Positions 9,047 through 15,932 of a stretch of 64,000 bases of DNA are shown here, piece after piece. The DNA is from Virgibacillus siamensis (lineage in GTDB: Bacteria > Bacillota > Bacilli > Bacillales > Amphibacillaceae), in NCBI RefSeq assembly GCF_900162695.1, contig NZ_FUIH01000007.1, positions 1,364,001 through 1,428,000 of the forward strand. The letters are read 5' to 3'. A program made the translations under genes and the position numbers. Below the pieces are notes generated by a model. That model searched no databases. It had not been told where the DNA came from and saw nothing but the letters and a program-made list of their open reading frames with translations. The first letter of the stretch is position 1. Each line of letters begins with the position of its first letter.

Positions 9047-10018
9047 ATGAAAAATATTTTAATTATCCATACTGGCGGAACTATTTCCATGCTGGAAGAT
9101 AAACAAACGGGAGAAGTTTCGACAACTGCCAAACACCCGCTTACCGATTTGTCCTATTACTTTACTTCATATGCAAATGTTGAGGAGATCATTGAATTTT
9201 CACTGCCATCACCGCACATTACTCCAAAGCATATGCTGCAATTGGCCGAAAAAATCAATGAAATAAGCAGTGAATATGATGGAATAGTCGTGACACATGG
9301 GACAGACACATTGGAGGAAACTGCATATTTTTTGGAACTGACTGTTAATACAACAATTCCGGTTATTATAACCGGAGCGATGCGTTCAAGCAATGAAATC
9401 GGATCTGATGCTCTCTATAATTTAATCAGTTCACTCCGGGTAGCAATTGATGATGAAGCATCCGGAAAAGGAGTTCTTGTGGTAATGAATGATGAAATCC
9501 ATAGTGCTGTCAACGTCACGAAGACATCAACCAGTAATGTGGCAACCTTTCAGAGCCCGCAATATGGACCATTGGGAATCATTACGAAAGAATCTGTTAT
9601 TTTCCACCATACGATTCTTTCAAGATACTCACACCCGGTTACACAAATTACAAAAAATGTTTTTTTATTAAAGGCCTATGCTGGGATGGATCAACAGATT
9701 CTGGAAGCATTATATGCCGGAAAACCGGACGGGCTTGTTGTTGAGGGTCTTGGACAGGGTAACCTTCCTAAAAATACGGTGACATCCATTCAAAAATTTA
9801 TTGCTGATAACATTCCAGTCGTTCTCGTTTCCCGCTGTTATCAGGGAATTGTACAGCCTACTTATGCCTATGAGGGCGGTGGAAAACAACTGAAAGAAGA
9901 TGGTGTCATTCTAACAAATGGTCTGACTGGACCAAAGGCACGTATAAAATTATTAATTGCCCTTGAAAAAACCAATGACCATAATTTAATACGCGATATG
10001 TTTGAAAAGGAAAAATAA
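9047..10018 (+). CDS. ansA: L-asparaginase, type I-like
   Basis: Hydrolyses L-asparagine to aspartate and ammonia. The catalytic Thr motif HTGGTIS is at residues 8-14 and the second motif VVTHGTDTLEETAYFLE near residue 82; GAMR and ESVIF segments follow. It has no signal peptide, so it is cytoplasmic, and 323 residues is typical. It starts with AAAGGAGG ahead of ATG and is transcribed away from prsW (82 bp apart). In B. subtilis this position is empty; the nearby gudB gives a loose amino-acid catabolism link. Confidence 0.93.
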   Translation: MKNILIIHTGGTISMLEDKQTGEVSTTAKHPLTDLSYYFTSYANVEEIIEFSLPSPHITPKHMLQLAEKINEISSEYDGIVVTHGTDTLEETAYFLELTVNTTIPVIITGAMRSSNEIGSDALYNLISSLRVAIDDEASGKGVLVVMNDEIHSAVNVTKTSTSNVATFQSPQYGPLGIITKESVIFHHTILSRYSHPVTQITKNVFLLKAYAGMDQQILEALYAGKPDGLVVEGLGQGNLPKNTVTSIQKFIADNIPVVLVSRCYQGIVQPTYAYEGGGKQLKEDGVILTNGLTGPKARIKLLIALEKTNDHNLIRDMFEKEK

Positions 10019-10090
10019 AAGGCCGGTGCCAAAGATTTTTTAACACAATGCAGCACAGTAAGGTTCCGTCCGGATATAGCGGGGACAGCT

Positions 10091-10216
10091 TTGTTCAGCG
10101 CGATTCGGATTTTCTTCGGCGGAGAAGCGATTTTGTTCAGCGGGTTTTGGAATTTCTTCAGCGGGTTTGCGGTTTTGTTCAGCACATTTCAAGCTTTATT
10201 CAGCGCGTTAACCTTC
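10091..10216. repeat. Six-unit tandem array, exact 21-nt period
   Basis: Units start at 10091, 10112, 10133, 10154, 10175 and 10196. Each begins with a TTSTTCAGCG-like core (TTGTTCAGCG, TTCTTCGGCG, TTGTTCAGCG, TTCTTCAGCG, TTGTTCAGCA, TTATTCAGCG) followed by a T/G-rich half. The unit tails vary, so these are old, degenerate copies. Because 21 is a multiple of 3, stops are excluded from several frames on both strands and each translates as a heptapeptide repeat (for example LNKTANP, LKKFQNP, LNKIASP on minus). No start with a ribosome site supports coding. The rest of the ansA-ypdA gap holds an 11-bp hairpin and no gene. Confidence 0.85.
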
Positions 10217-10233
10217 CCACTGTCCAATAAGCG

Positions 10234-10265
10234 GGAGCACATCCTATCTCGAATGGATGTGCTCC
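10234..10265. terminator. Strong 11-bp hairpin between ansA and ypdA
   Basis: GGAGCACATCC (10234-10244) and GGATGTGCTCC (10255-10265) pair perfectly over 11 bp around a 10-base loop. The T tract on either side is weak (TTAACC), so it may be a terminator for the converging genes or part of the repeat-bearing element just upstream. Confidence 0.5.
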
Positions 10266-10358
10266 TTAACCGTTCGGGCAGTAAACAACAGGTTCTCCCA
10301 TTATCCTTCCCGGTATATAACTGATACGCGCTGAATTCCTGCACTGTCGTCTTTCGGA

Positions 10359-11357
10359 TTACGCATTTTCGATGCTTTCCAGCTTTTTATTCACGATATC
10401 ATCCGCAATTTGTTTGCCATGATGCCGTCCATTTTCAATGAAAATTTGATTGTTGTTATATCCTGCTGCGACAACACCTGCAACATAAACATTGGGTATA
10501 TTCGTTTCATACGTCATTTCGTTAAAAGCTGGCTTGCCACTTTGTTCATTAATGGAAATACCAATCCGCTTCATAAAATCATTATTTGGCTTATATCCTG
10601 TCATCGCAAATACAAAATCATTGCTGACTGATTTCGTTTCGCCATTAACCATATATTTAACCCTATCATTTGTAATTTCAAGTGTTTGCGCATTGAATTC
10701 CATTCGAACGATATCTTTTCTGACTAGTGAATCAAATTCTGGCAAAATCCAGGGCTTTATACTTTTGGAATACGTATTTCCCCGATAAAGTACTGTGATG
10801 TTAGCACCTGCCTTATTCAATTCGAGGGTTGCATCCACGGCAGAGTTTTTTCCTCCGATGACGACAACATCTTTTTTGAAAAATGGATGTGCTTCCTTGA
10901 AATAATGCATTACTTTCGGAAGATCCTCTCCTGGAATATTCATTTGGTTAGGCTGATCATAGTAACCTGTTGCTATAACCACATGCTTACATTTATATTC
11001 ACATTTCGTGTTGTCCGATTTTTCGGTTCGAATTAAAAAGGATTCTGCTTCTTTGACTACTTCCGTTACCTTCTCGAAGGTTCTTAGACGCAGATTTGTC
11101 CGGTCTGCCACAGATCGGTAATATGCTAAAGCCTGGTTCCTTACCGGCTTTTGCCGTTCGGTTATGAATGGGATATTTCCAATTTCAAGTTTCTCGCTTG
11201 AACTGAAAAACGTCTGATGTGTGGGAAAGTTATAAATCGTATTTACAACGTTTTCTTTTTCAATAATAAGTGGATTAATACCTTGCTTCTGCAATTCAAT
11301 GGCACATGACATCCCACATGGTCCACCGCCAATAATAATCGTGTTTTCCATTTTCAT
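10359..11357 (-). CDS. ypdA: YpdA family putative bacillithiol disulfide reductase
   Basis: FAD/NADPH oxidoreductase of the thioredoxin-reductase fold, assigned in Bacillus/Staphylococcus to recycling oxidised bacillithiol. The FAD motif GGGPCGMSCAIELQ is at residues 8-21, including the conserved Cys of the GPCG turn. The NADPH motif GGKNSAVDATLELNKAG lies near residue 167, and an ATG-type motif (FAMTGYKPNN) near 275. There is no thioredoxin-type CxxC pair, as expected for the family. The length of 332 is normal. ATG 11357 follows GGAAGTG; the ATG two codons later is an alternative. Confidence 0.93.
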   Translation of the reverse strand: MKMENTIIIGGGPCGMSCAIELQKQGINPLIIEKENVVNTIYNFPTHQTFFSSSEKLEIGNIPFITERQKPVRNQALAYYRSVADRTNLRLRTFEKVTEVVKEAESFLIRTEKSDNTKCEYKCKHVVIATGYYDQPNQMNIPGEDLPKVMHYFKEAHPFFKKDVVVIGGKNSAVDATLELNKAGANITVLYRGNTYSKSIKPWILPEFDSLVRKDIVRMEFNAQTLEITNDRVKYMVNGETKSVSNDFVFAMTGYKPNNDFMKRIGISINEQSGKPAFNEMTYETNIPNVYVAGVVAAGYNNNQIFIENGRHHGKQIADDIVNKKLESIENA

Positions 11358-11445
11358 ATCTTACGCACTTCCTTTATTCCGTTCATGATCATTTATAAAG
11401 ACATGCTCATAATTTTTTGCTGCTTTTTTATAAACACCTAAACAC

Positions 11446-11480
11446 AAAAAAACTCCTATCCAACTATACATGATAAGAGT
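11446..11480 (-). terminator. Intrinsic terminator of gudB
   Basis: On minus, ACTCTTATC and GATAGGAGT (11480-11472, 11460-11452) pair with one G-T around an 11-base loop, then a run of seven T. It lies 35 bp after the gudB stop. Confidence 0.82.
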
Positions 11481-11514
11481 TCTTTCGTCATTTATTCTGT
11501 TTTGAAATGTTCGC

Positions 11515-12795
11515 TTAGACCCAGCCACGAAATCTTGCGGCTTCAGCCATTTTCCGCACACCAATCATATACGCAGCAAGTCGCATATCAACTCGTCTGG
11601 TTTGTGCAGTATTATAAATATTATTAAAAGCCTTAATCATGATGGATTGCAACTTCTCTTCAATCTCATCTTCTTCCCAATAATATCCCTGGTTATTCTG
11701 CACCCATTCAAAATAAGAAACAGTCACACCACCAGCTGAAGATAACACATCAGGAACAAGTAAAATCCCACGTTCGGTTAATATTTTTGTTGCTTCAAGT
11801 GTAGTCGGACCATTGGCAGCTTCAACTACAATATCGGCCTTAATGCGATGTGCATTTTTTTCGGTAATCTGATTCTCAACTGCCGCCGGTACAAGAATAT
11901 CACAGTCAAGTTCCAGTAATTCTTCATTGGTAATTGTATCATTGAACAATTTTGTAACCGTTCCAAAACTGTCTCTTCTATCAAGAAGGTAATCGATGTC
12001 AAGACCATCCGGATCATGCAGTGCACCATAGGCATCGGAAATTCCGACTACTTTGGCACCAGCATCATGTAAAAACTTGGACAGAAAGCTTCCGGCGTTT
12101 CCAAATCCCTGGACAACTACCCTTGCCCCTTTTACATCAATTCCTCTCTTCTTCGCAGCTTCATTTATAACAATTGTAACACCTTTTGCCGTTGCAGATT
12201 CTCTTCCATGGGATCCGCCAAGTACGATTGGCTTACCCGTAATAAATCCAGGACTGTTAAATTCATCAATACGACTGTATTCATCAAGCATCCAAGCCAT
12301 AATTTGTGAGTTTGTAAAGACATCCGGTGCGGGTATATCTTTTGTCGGACCTACAATTTGACTAATGGCACGTACATATCCGCGGCTAAGTCCCTCAAGT
12401 TCACGGAATGACATTTCGCGCGGGTCACATACAATCCCGCCTTTTCCCCCACCGTACGGTAAATCTACAATACCTGCCTTTAAGCTCATCCAAATGGATA
12501 ATGCTTTCACTTCAGTTTCGGTTACATCAGGGTGAAATCTGACTCCACCTTTTGTTGGTCCAACTGCATCATTGTGCTGTGCACGGTATCCGGTGAAGAT
12601 TTTGATTGATCCATCATCCATTCTGACAGGAATTCTTACTGTCATCATGCGGATAGGGTCTTTTAATAATTCAAATACTTCATCAGGGTAACCCAGTTTT
12701 TCCAGTGCGGTTTTAACAACAGTTCGTGTTGAACCTAACACATCCATTTTATTATTTTCTTCTTTGGTAGAATCTGCTGCTTTATCGGCTACCAT
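11515..12795 (-). CDS. gudB: NAD-specific glutamate dehydrogenase (GudB/RocG type)
   Basis: Oxidatively deaminates glutamate to 2-oxoglutarate and ammonia. The catalytic-Lys motif DLPYGGGKGGI lies near residue 118 and the NAD fold motif GFGNAGSFLSKF near 230. The 426-residue hexameric class is full length. The active-site region shows no duplicated tripeptide of the kind that inactivates GudB in laboratory B. subtilis 168, so this enzyme should be active. It starts with AGGAGG ahead of ATG. It is followed by ypdA as in B. subtilis. A cre-like site lies upstream. Confidence 0.95.
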   Translation of the reverse strand: MVADKAADSTKEENNKMDVLGSTRTVVKTALEKLGYPDEVFELLKDPIRMMTVRIPVRMDDGSIKIFTGYRAQHNDAVGPTKGGVRFHPDVTETEVKALSIWMSLKAGIVDLPYGGGKGGIVCDPREMSFRELEGLSRGYVRAISQIVGPTKDIPAPDVFTNSQIMAWMLDEYSRIDEFNSPGFITGKPIVLGGSHGRESATAKGVTIVINEAAKKRGIDVKGARVVVQGFGNAGSFLSKFLHDAGAKVVGISDAYGALHDPDGLDIDYLLDRRDSFGTVTKLFNDTITNEELLELDCDILVPAAVENQITEKNAHRIKADIVVEAANGPTTLEATKILTERGILLVPDVLSSAGGVTVSYFEWVQNNQGYYWEEDEIEEKLQSIMIKAFNNIYNTAQTRRVDMRLAAYMIGVRKMAEAARFRGWV

Positions 12796-12923
12796 GAAAT
12801 TTACCTCCTAGATTGTCAATTAATAATTATTTTGATTATAGCTTCACTCAGAGATTAGTATACACTTTCATAATAAATATGCAATAATATAAATCTATTT
12901 TCTTAGAGAATTTTCGATTCCAC

Positions 12924-12937
12924 TGTAAGCGATTGCA
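12924..12937. promoter_or_regulatory. cre-like site upstream of gudB
   Basis: TGTAAGCGATTGCA matches 13 of 14 positions of the CcpA operator TGWAANCGNTNWCA (consensus from memory); the reverse complement scores the same. It lies about 130 bp ahead of the gudB start and 22 bp past the mecB promoter-distal gap edge near the mecB stop side. This suggests carbon catabolite control of glutamate breakdown, as known for rocG. Confidence 0.5.
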
Positions 12938-12962
12938 CTTTTTTGGGACTAAACAACCAATT

Positions 12963-13541
12963 TCAGCATAAAAATGCGTTTATAACTTGGTTAACTGCTT
13001 TTTCTGACATAATTACCTTTCCATACTCCTTCAACCGATAAGAAGTAATAATACTCGGCGTTGAAAACTCTGACATAACAGCGATAATATCCTCCTTGTC
13101 AATACCTACTTCTTTTTCATGCAGAAGCATGTAATACCTGCTGTCAAAATAATAAACCTGACCGCCATCCACGTTAAAACCTGCCAAATAGGAGGAAACC
13201 TGGATGATATCTTCAAATTCCTCAAAAGAAAAAATTAATTCCTTGCTTTCATCCAAGGTAACTTTCATTTCAATAAAATCCTCATCCCAGCTTATATTTT
13301 CATTCTTTTTGGTTACGACAACATGCATACCCTGCGCTTGCATTAAATGAACCTGGACGAGCAGAATTCCCTCCAGTTCAAAATCCAGTTCGGTACTTGC
13401 TTCGTACATCATGTCACTGAACAGGCTGCGAACATTCGAAACATCATGCCACAGATCTTCTTTTGTAAAGCCTCGTTCTACCAAATCATCGAATGTAAGA
13501 AAAATTGTGAACTGACTGCTGGATACTTGTTCTATTCGCAT
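12963..13541 (-). CDS. mecB: Adaptor protein MecB (YpbH), MecA paralog
   Basis: MecA-family adaptor that targets substrates to the ClpC ATPase. The N-terminal substrate-binding part (MRIEQVSSSQFTIFLTFDDL, then RGFTKEDLWHDVSNVRSLFSDMM) and the C-terminal ClpC-binding part (about residues 95-190, with YYFDSRYYMLLHE) are present. I chose ATG 13541 (GGGGG, 7-nt spacer), giving 192 residues as in YpbH; 13 upstream codons are open but lack family similarity. Its location next to gudB is the YpbH position, not that of MecA proper. Confidence 0.88.
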   Translation of the reverse strand: MRIEQVSSSQFTIFLTFDDLVERGFTKEDLWHDVSNVRSLFSDMMYEASTELDFELEGILLVQVHLMQAQGMHVVVTKKNENISWDEDFIEMKVTLDESKELIFSFEEFEDIIQVSSYLAGFNVDGGQVYYFDSRYYMLLHEKEVGIDKEDIIAVMSEFSTPSIITSYRLKEYGKVIMSEKAVNQVINAFLC

Positions 13542-13834
13542 AAAGCATCCCCCTTTACATGCCAAATGGTTTCTTTTCAATCCTGTTTCTAATAGTATAT
13601 GTCATTTTGACAATTGTTGAACTACACAGGCAAATTATACATGCCCAATCTATAGCAAAACATGTTATACATTAACTTTACTTTCAAGGATATTAGTATT
13701 ATGCCGCCAAGTAAACCCATTCCATTCAAATTGGAGAAGATTTTCTGATCAGGGTGATGGATAATGTGTAAGACGCCGAACAATGCATTTTAAAGAATGT
13801 TTTTATACCGTTGGATAACTTTGAAAAAAATGGG
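13542..13834. other. Intergenic: mecB promoter side, no gene seen
   Basis: No open frame with a ribosome site is seen here. On minus a -10 of TATACT (13599-13594) serves mecB. A perfect inverted repeat TGTCA-TTT-TGACA (13600-13612) sits in its promoter spacer and may be an operator. The right part leads into the cotJ promoter. Confidence 0.5.
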
Positions 13835-13863
13835 GAATCAGACAACCCCGAAGTTCATACACT
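13835..13863 (+). promoter_or_regulatory. Candidate sigma-E promoter of cotJABC
   Basis: CATACACT (13856-13863) fits the sigma-E -10 consensus CATACAMT at every position. The GAATCAG at 13835-13841, 14 bases upstream, is a weak -35. It is 38 bases ahead of the cotJA start. cotJ is a known sigma-E operon in B. subtilis. Confidence 0.6.
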
Positions 13864-13901
13864 TGAAAAGAGTCTGTTAAGTAACTTGAAAGGAGGATAA
13901 T

Positions 13902-14126
13902 ATGTATACCCAATATAAATACTGGGAGCCTTTTGTAAGCCCAACTGATCCATGTCCGCCTAAGCGCATTAAAACCTATGCCACTCCCCCTGAAGTATAT
14001 ATTCCTTTTCAGCCTCCCGGATTTCCACAATATGAACCAAAAGACGCGTTGTACCATGGAACTTTATGGAAGCCATTGTTCAGCCCTTATCCACCACCGA
14101 CAAGAAGAGGTGAACAAATTGAGTAA
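13902..14126 (+). CDS. cotJA: Spore coat associated protein CotJA
   Basis: A 74-residue protein rich in Pro, Tyr and Phe (KYWEPFVSPTDPCPPKRIKT, later YIPFQPPGFPQYEPKDAL and GTLWKPLFSPYPPP), the CotJA composition. It is an inner coat component made in the mother cell and required for CotJC assembly. The start ATG has AAAGGAGG 5 bases upstream. Its last 8 bases overlap the cotJB start, indicating coupling. Confidence 0.93.
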   Translation: MYTQYKYWEPFVSPTDPCPPKRIKTYATPPEVYIPFQPPGFPQYEPKDALYHGTLWKPLFSPYPPPTRRGEQIE

Positions 14127-14382
14127 AACACTTTCCCCTGAATATTATCAGATGCTCGAGGAACTTCAGGCTGTTGATTTCGTTCTGGTCGAATTAACGC
14201 TTTATTTGGATACGCACCCTTATGACTATGATGCAATTGAACAATTTAATTTATACGTCCGAAAAAGCAAAGAACTGACCAACAATTTTGAGGCGAAATT
14301 CGGTCCGCTCATGGAATTTGGGAAAAGCTATTCAGACTATCCATGGAACTGGAACGATACTCCATGGCCATGGCAGGTATGA
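14119..14382 (+). CDS. cotJB: Spore coat protein CotJB
   Basis: Second gene of cotJABC. The core LEELQAVDFVLVELTLYLDT and the C-terminal FGPLMEFGKSYSDYPWNWND / PWPWQV motif are diagnostic of CotJB. I chose the TTG at 14119, behind AGAGGTG, which gives 87 residues, the usual length. A GTG three codons earlier is possible, and longer upstream frames read back through cotJA and are not credible. The start overlaps the cotJA stop. Confidence 0.9.
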   Translation: MSKTLSPEYYQMLEELQAVDFVLVELTLYLDTHPYDYDAIEQFNLYVRKSKELTNNFEAKFGPLMEFGKSYSDYPWNWNDTPWPWQV

Positions 14383-14417
14383 AGTGAAAGAAGAACCGGT
14401 ATTTAGGAGGAGATAGT

Positions 14418-14987
14418 TTGTGGTATTATGAGAAAAAACTTCAATACCCTGTTAAAGTCAGAGAATGTAACCCGCATCTGGCGAAGTTTCTTACTGAACA
14501 ATACGGCGGAGCAGACGGTGAGTTGTCCGCAGCATTGCGATACCTCAATCAACGGTATACAATTCCGGACAAAGTAGTTGGTTTGTTGAATGATATAGGT
14601 ACAGAAGAATTTGCCCATTTGGAAATGATTGCCGCCATGATTTACAAATTAACCAAAGACGCAACAGCAGAAGAAATGGATGCTGCAGGACTAGGCGGAC
14701 ACTATTCCAGTCACAGCCTTGCCTTATTCCCGGAAAACACAGACAGAACACCATGGACGGCTTCATATATCCAGGCAAAGGGAGACCCAATAGCGGATTT
14801 ATATGAAGACATTGCCGCTGAGGAAAAAGCAAGAGCTACTTATCAGTGGATTATCAACCTTTCAGATGATCCTGAATTAAATGACAGCCTTAAGTTTCTC
14901 CGTGAAAGAGAAGTTGTCCATTCAATGCGATTCAGAGAGGCTGTTGAAATCTTAAAAGAAGAACGGGATAAGAAAATATTTTTTTAA
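14418..14987 (+). CDS. cotJC: CotJC, manganese-catalase-like spore coat protein
   Basis: A 189-residue ferritin-like protein of the manganese catalase family, part of the inner spore coat. Di-metal ligand motifs are seen in order: Glu in the first helix region (GGADGELSAALRYLNQRY), TEEFAHLEM near residue 65, EDIAAEEKARA near 137, and REREVVHSMRFREAVEIL near 167. The start is TTG with AGGAGG 7 bases before it; no ATG is available. The end is followed at once by a bidirectional hairpin. Confidence 0.95.
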   Translation: MWYYEKKLQYPVKVRECNPHLAKFLTEQYGGADGELSAALRYLNQRYTIPDKVVGLLNDIGTEEFAHLEMIAAMIYKLTKDATAEEMDAAGLGGHYSSHSLALFPENTDRTPWTASYIQAKGDPIADLYEDIAAEEKARATYQWIINLSDDPELNDSLKFLREREVVHSMRFREAVEILKEERDKKIFF

Positions 14988-14993
14988 TATACG

Positions 14994-15023
14994 AAAAGGT
15001 GCCTTCATGGTTTGGCACCTTTT
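14994..15023. terminator. Bidirectional terminator after cotJC
   Basis: AAAAGGTGCC and GGCACCTTTT make a perfect 10-bp stem with a 10-base loop and T tails in both directions. It ends cotJC on plus and contains the stop codon of the minus gene at 15005. Confidence 0.9.
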
Positions 15024-15361
15024 ATAGTTGCCTCATAATGATTAAAAATTTCCAGTACATCATTACCCCACATATAATACATTCCGGCTATAACCAATAT
15101 TAACAGTAGTATGACAATAATCAGCCGCAGCAATGCTCCGTTGATTTTAAAGGTTGTACGGTGTTTTGTGTTGCTATGTACTTCTTTACGAGGCGGCAAA
15201 TTTAATATGTCAATTTCCCGTACCTCCCCCGTTTCACGAACAGGACGAACTTCATCGGTTTTTTCTGCCTTACTCTCTCCGTTTTGCACCTCGTTGAATA
15301 ATCTTTTCAATTCTTTCGCCTGTTCATCTTCTTTTTCATGTTCGTCATTCACTTTCGGCAC
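15005..15361 (-). CDS. YpbE-like membrane protein lacking LysM
   Basis: A 118-residue protein of unknown function. A highly charged N-terminal cytoplasmic region (residues 1-70, rich in Glu and Lys) contains ILNLPPRKEVH, resembling the N-terminal part of B. subtilis YpbE. One transmembrane helix follows (about 79-99, LRLIIVILLLILVIAGMYYM), then about 18 residues outside. YpbE ends in a LysM wall-binding domain; this protein stops instead, within a terminator hairpin. It overlaps the upstream CPBP gene by 17 bases. The locus matches ypbE, so the identification rests on synteny plus a weak motif. Confidence 0.6.
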   Translation of the reverse strand: MPKVNDEHEKEDEQAKELKRLFNEVQNGESKAEKTDEVRPVRETGEVREIDILNLPPRKEVHSNTKHRTTFKINGALLRLIIVILLLILVIAGMYYMWGNDVLEIFNHYEATIKGAKP

Positions 15362-15932
15362 CCCACTTTTGAAAACGGATTACAATCCCCAATGTAAAAT
15401 CAACTATAAAATGCGACGTTATCGTGACATACAAATTGTTGGTAAGCAAAAAAATGTTACCAATATAAAAACTGACAGCCAGTACTGATAGAAGCAGAAC
15501 CGGTTTTTTTAAGTACCTGATATGGACTAAGGCGAATAAAATACTGGCAAACCAATAACCGAATGTTGTCTGAATTACCCCTCTAAACAGAATCTCTTCA
15601 GAAATTGCCACCAGCAATGTCAGCATAAAAATTCCCTTTATTGACCGGTTGCTGAAGATTCTTTCGTTAATACCGTCATCATCATAATAGCGTCTTGGGA
15701 CAATTTTGATAAGAACCAAATCAAAGAGAACAATTAATAATCCTGAAAACACCCCATAGTAGATGATTTCATCGATATCAATAGTAAACAGGAAAAGCCA
15801 ATTAACAAGTTGATCAAAAAGAAATACACTTAACAGAAACCCCGCAAACAGCATCAGTAATTGTGATAATACAAGCTGCTTATTCAGTTTTCTGTCTGTT
15901 AACTGCGTTATAATTTCACTTTGCTTTGTCAT
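15345..15932 (-). CDS. ypbD: CPBP family intramembrane metalloprotease (YpbD-like)
   Basis: Multi-pass membrane protein of the CAAX-protease/bacteriocin-processing family. The signature ISEEILFRGVIQTTFG holds the Glu-Glu-X3-Arg motif near residue 115; ILFALVHIRYL and ITSHFIVDFTLG supply the later His/Asn-type ligands. I chose ATG 15932 because GGAG lies 6 bases before it; an ATG four codons upstream lacks a site. The start lies inside the 3' end of recS. The substrate is unknown. Confidence 0.85.
   Translation of the reverse strand: MTKQSEIITQLTDRKLNKQLVLSQLLMLFAGFLLSVFLFDQLVNWLFLFTIDIDEIIYYGVFSGLLIVLFDLVLIKIVPRRYYDDDGINERIFSNRSIKGIFMLTLLVAISEEILFRGVIQTTFGYWFASILFALVHIRYLKKPVLLLSVLAVSFYIGNIFLLTNNLYVTITSHFIVDFTLGIVIRFQKWGAESE

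Noticed and set aside
9868..10185. Open frame of 105 codons on minus with heptapeptide repeats at its start
   Set aside because: It runs antisense into ansA, its repeats follow from the 21-nt period, and there is no ribosome site. It is treated as a non-coding tandem repeat.
11361..11564. 67-codon minus frame between gudB and ypdA
   Set aside because: It overlaps the gudB end in another frame, contains the gudB terminator, and lacks a ribosome site.
11515..12795. Inactivating tripeptide duplication in gudB as in B. subtilis 168
   Set aside because: The active-site region reads without a duplicated segment.
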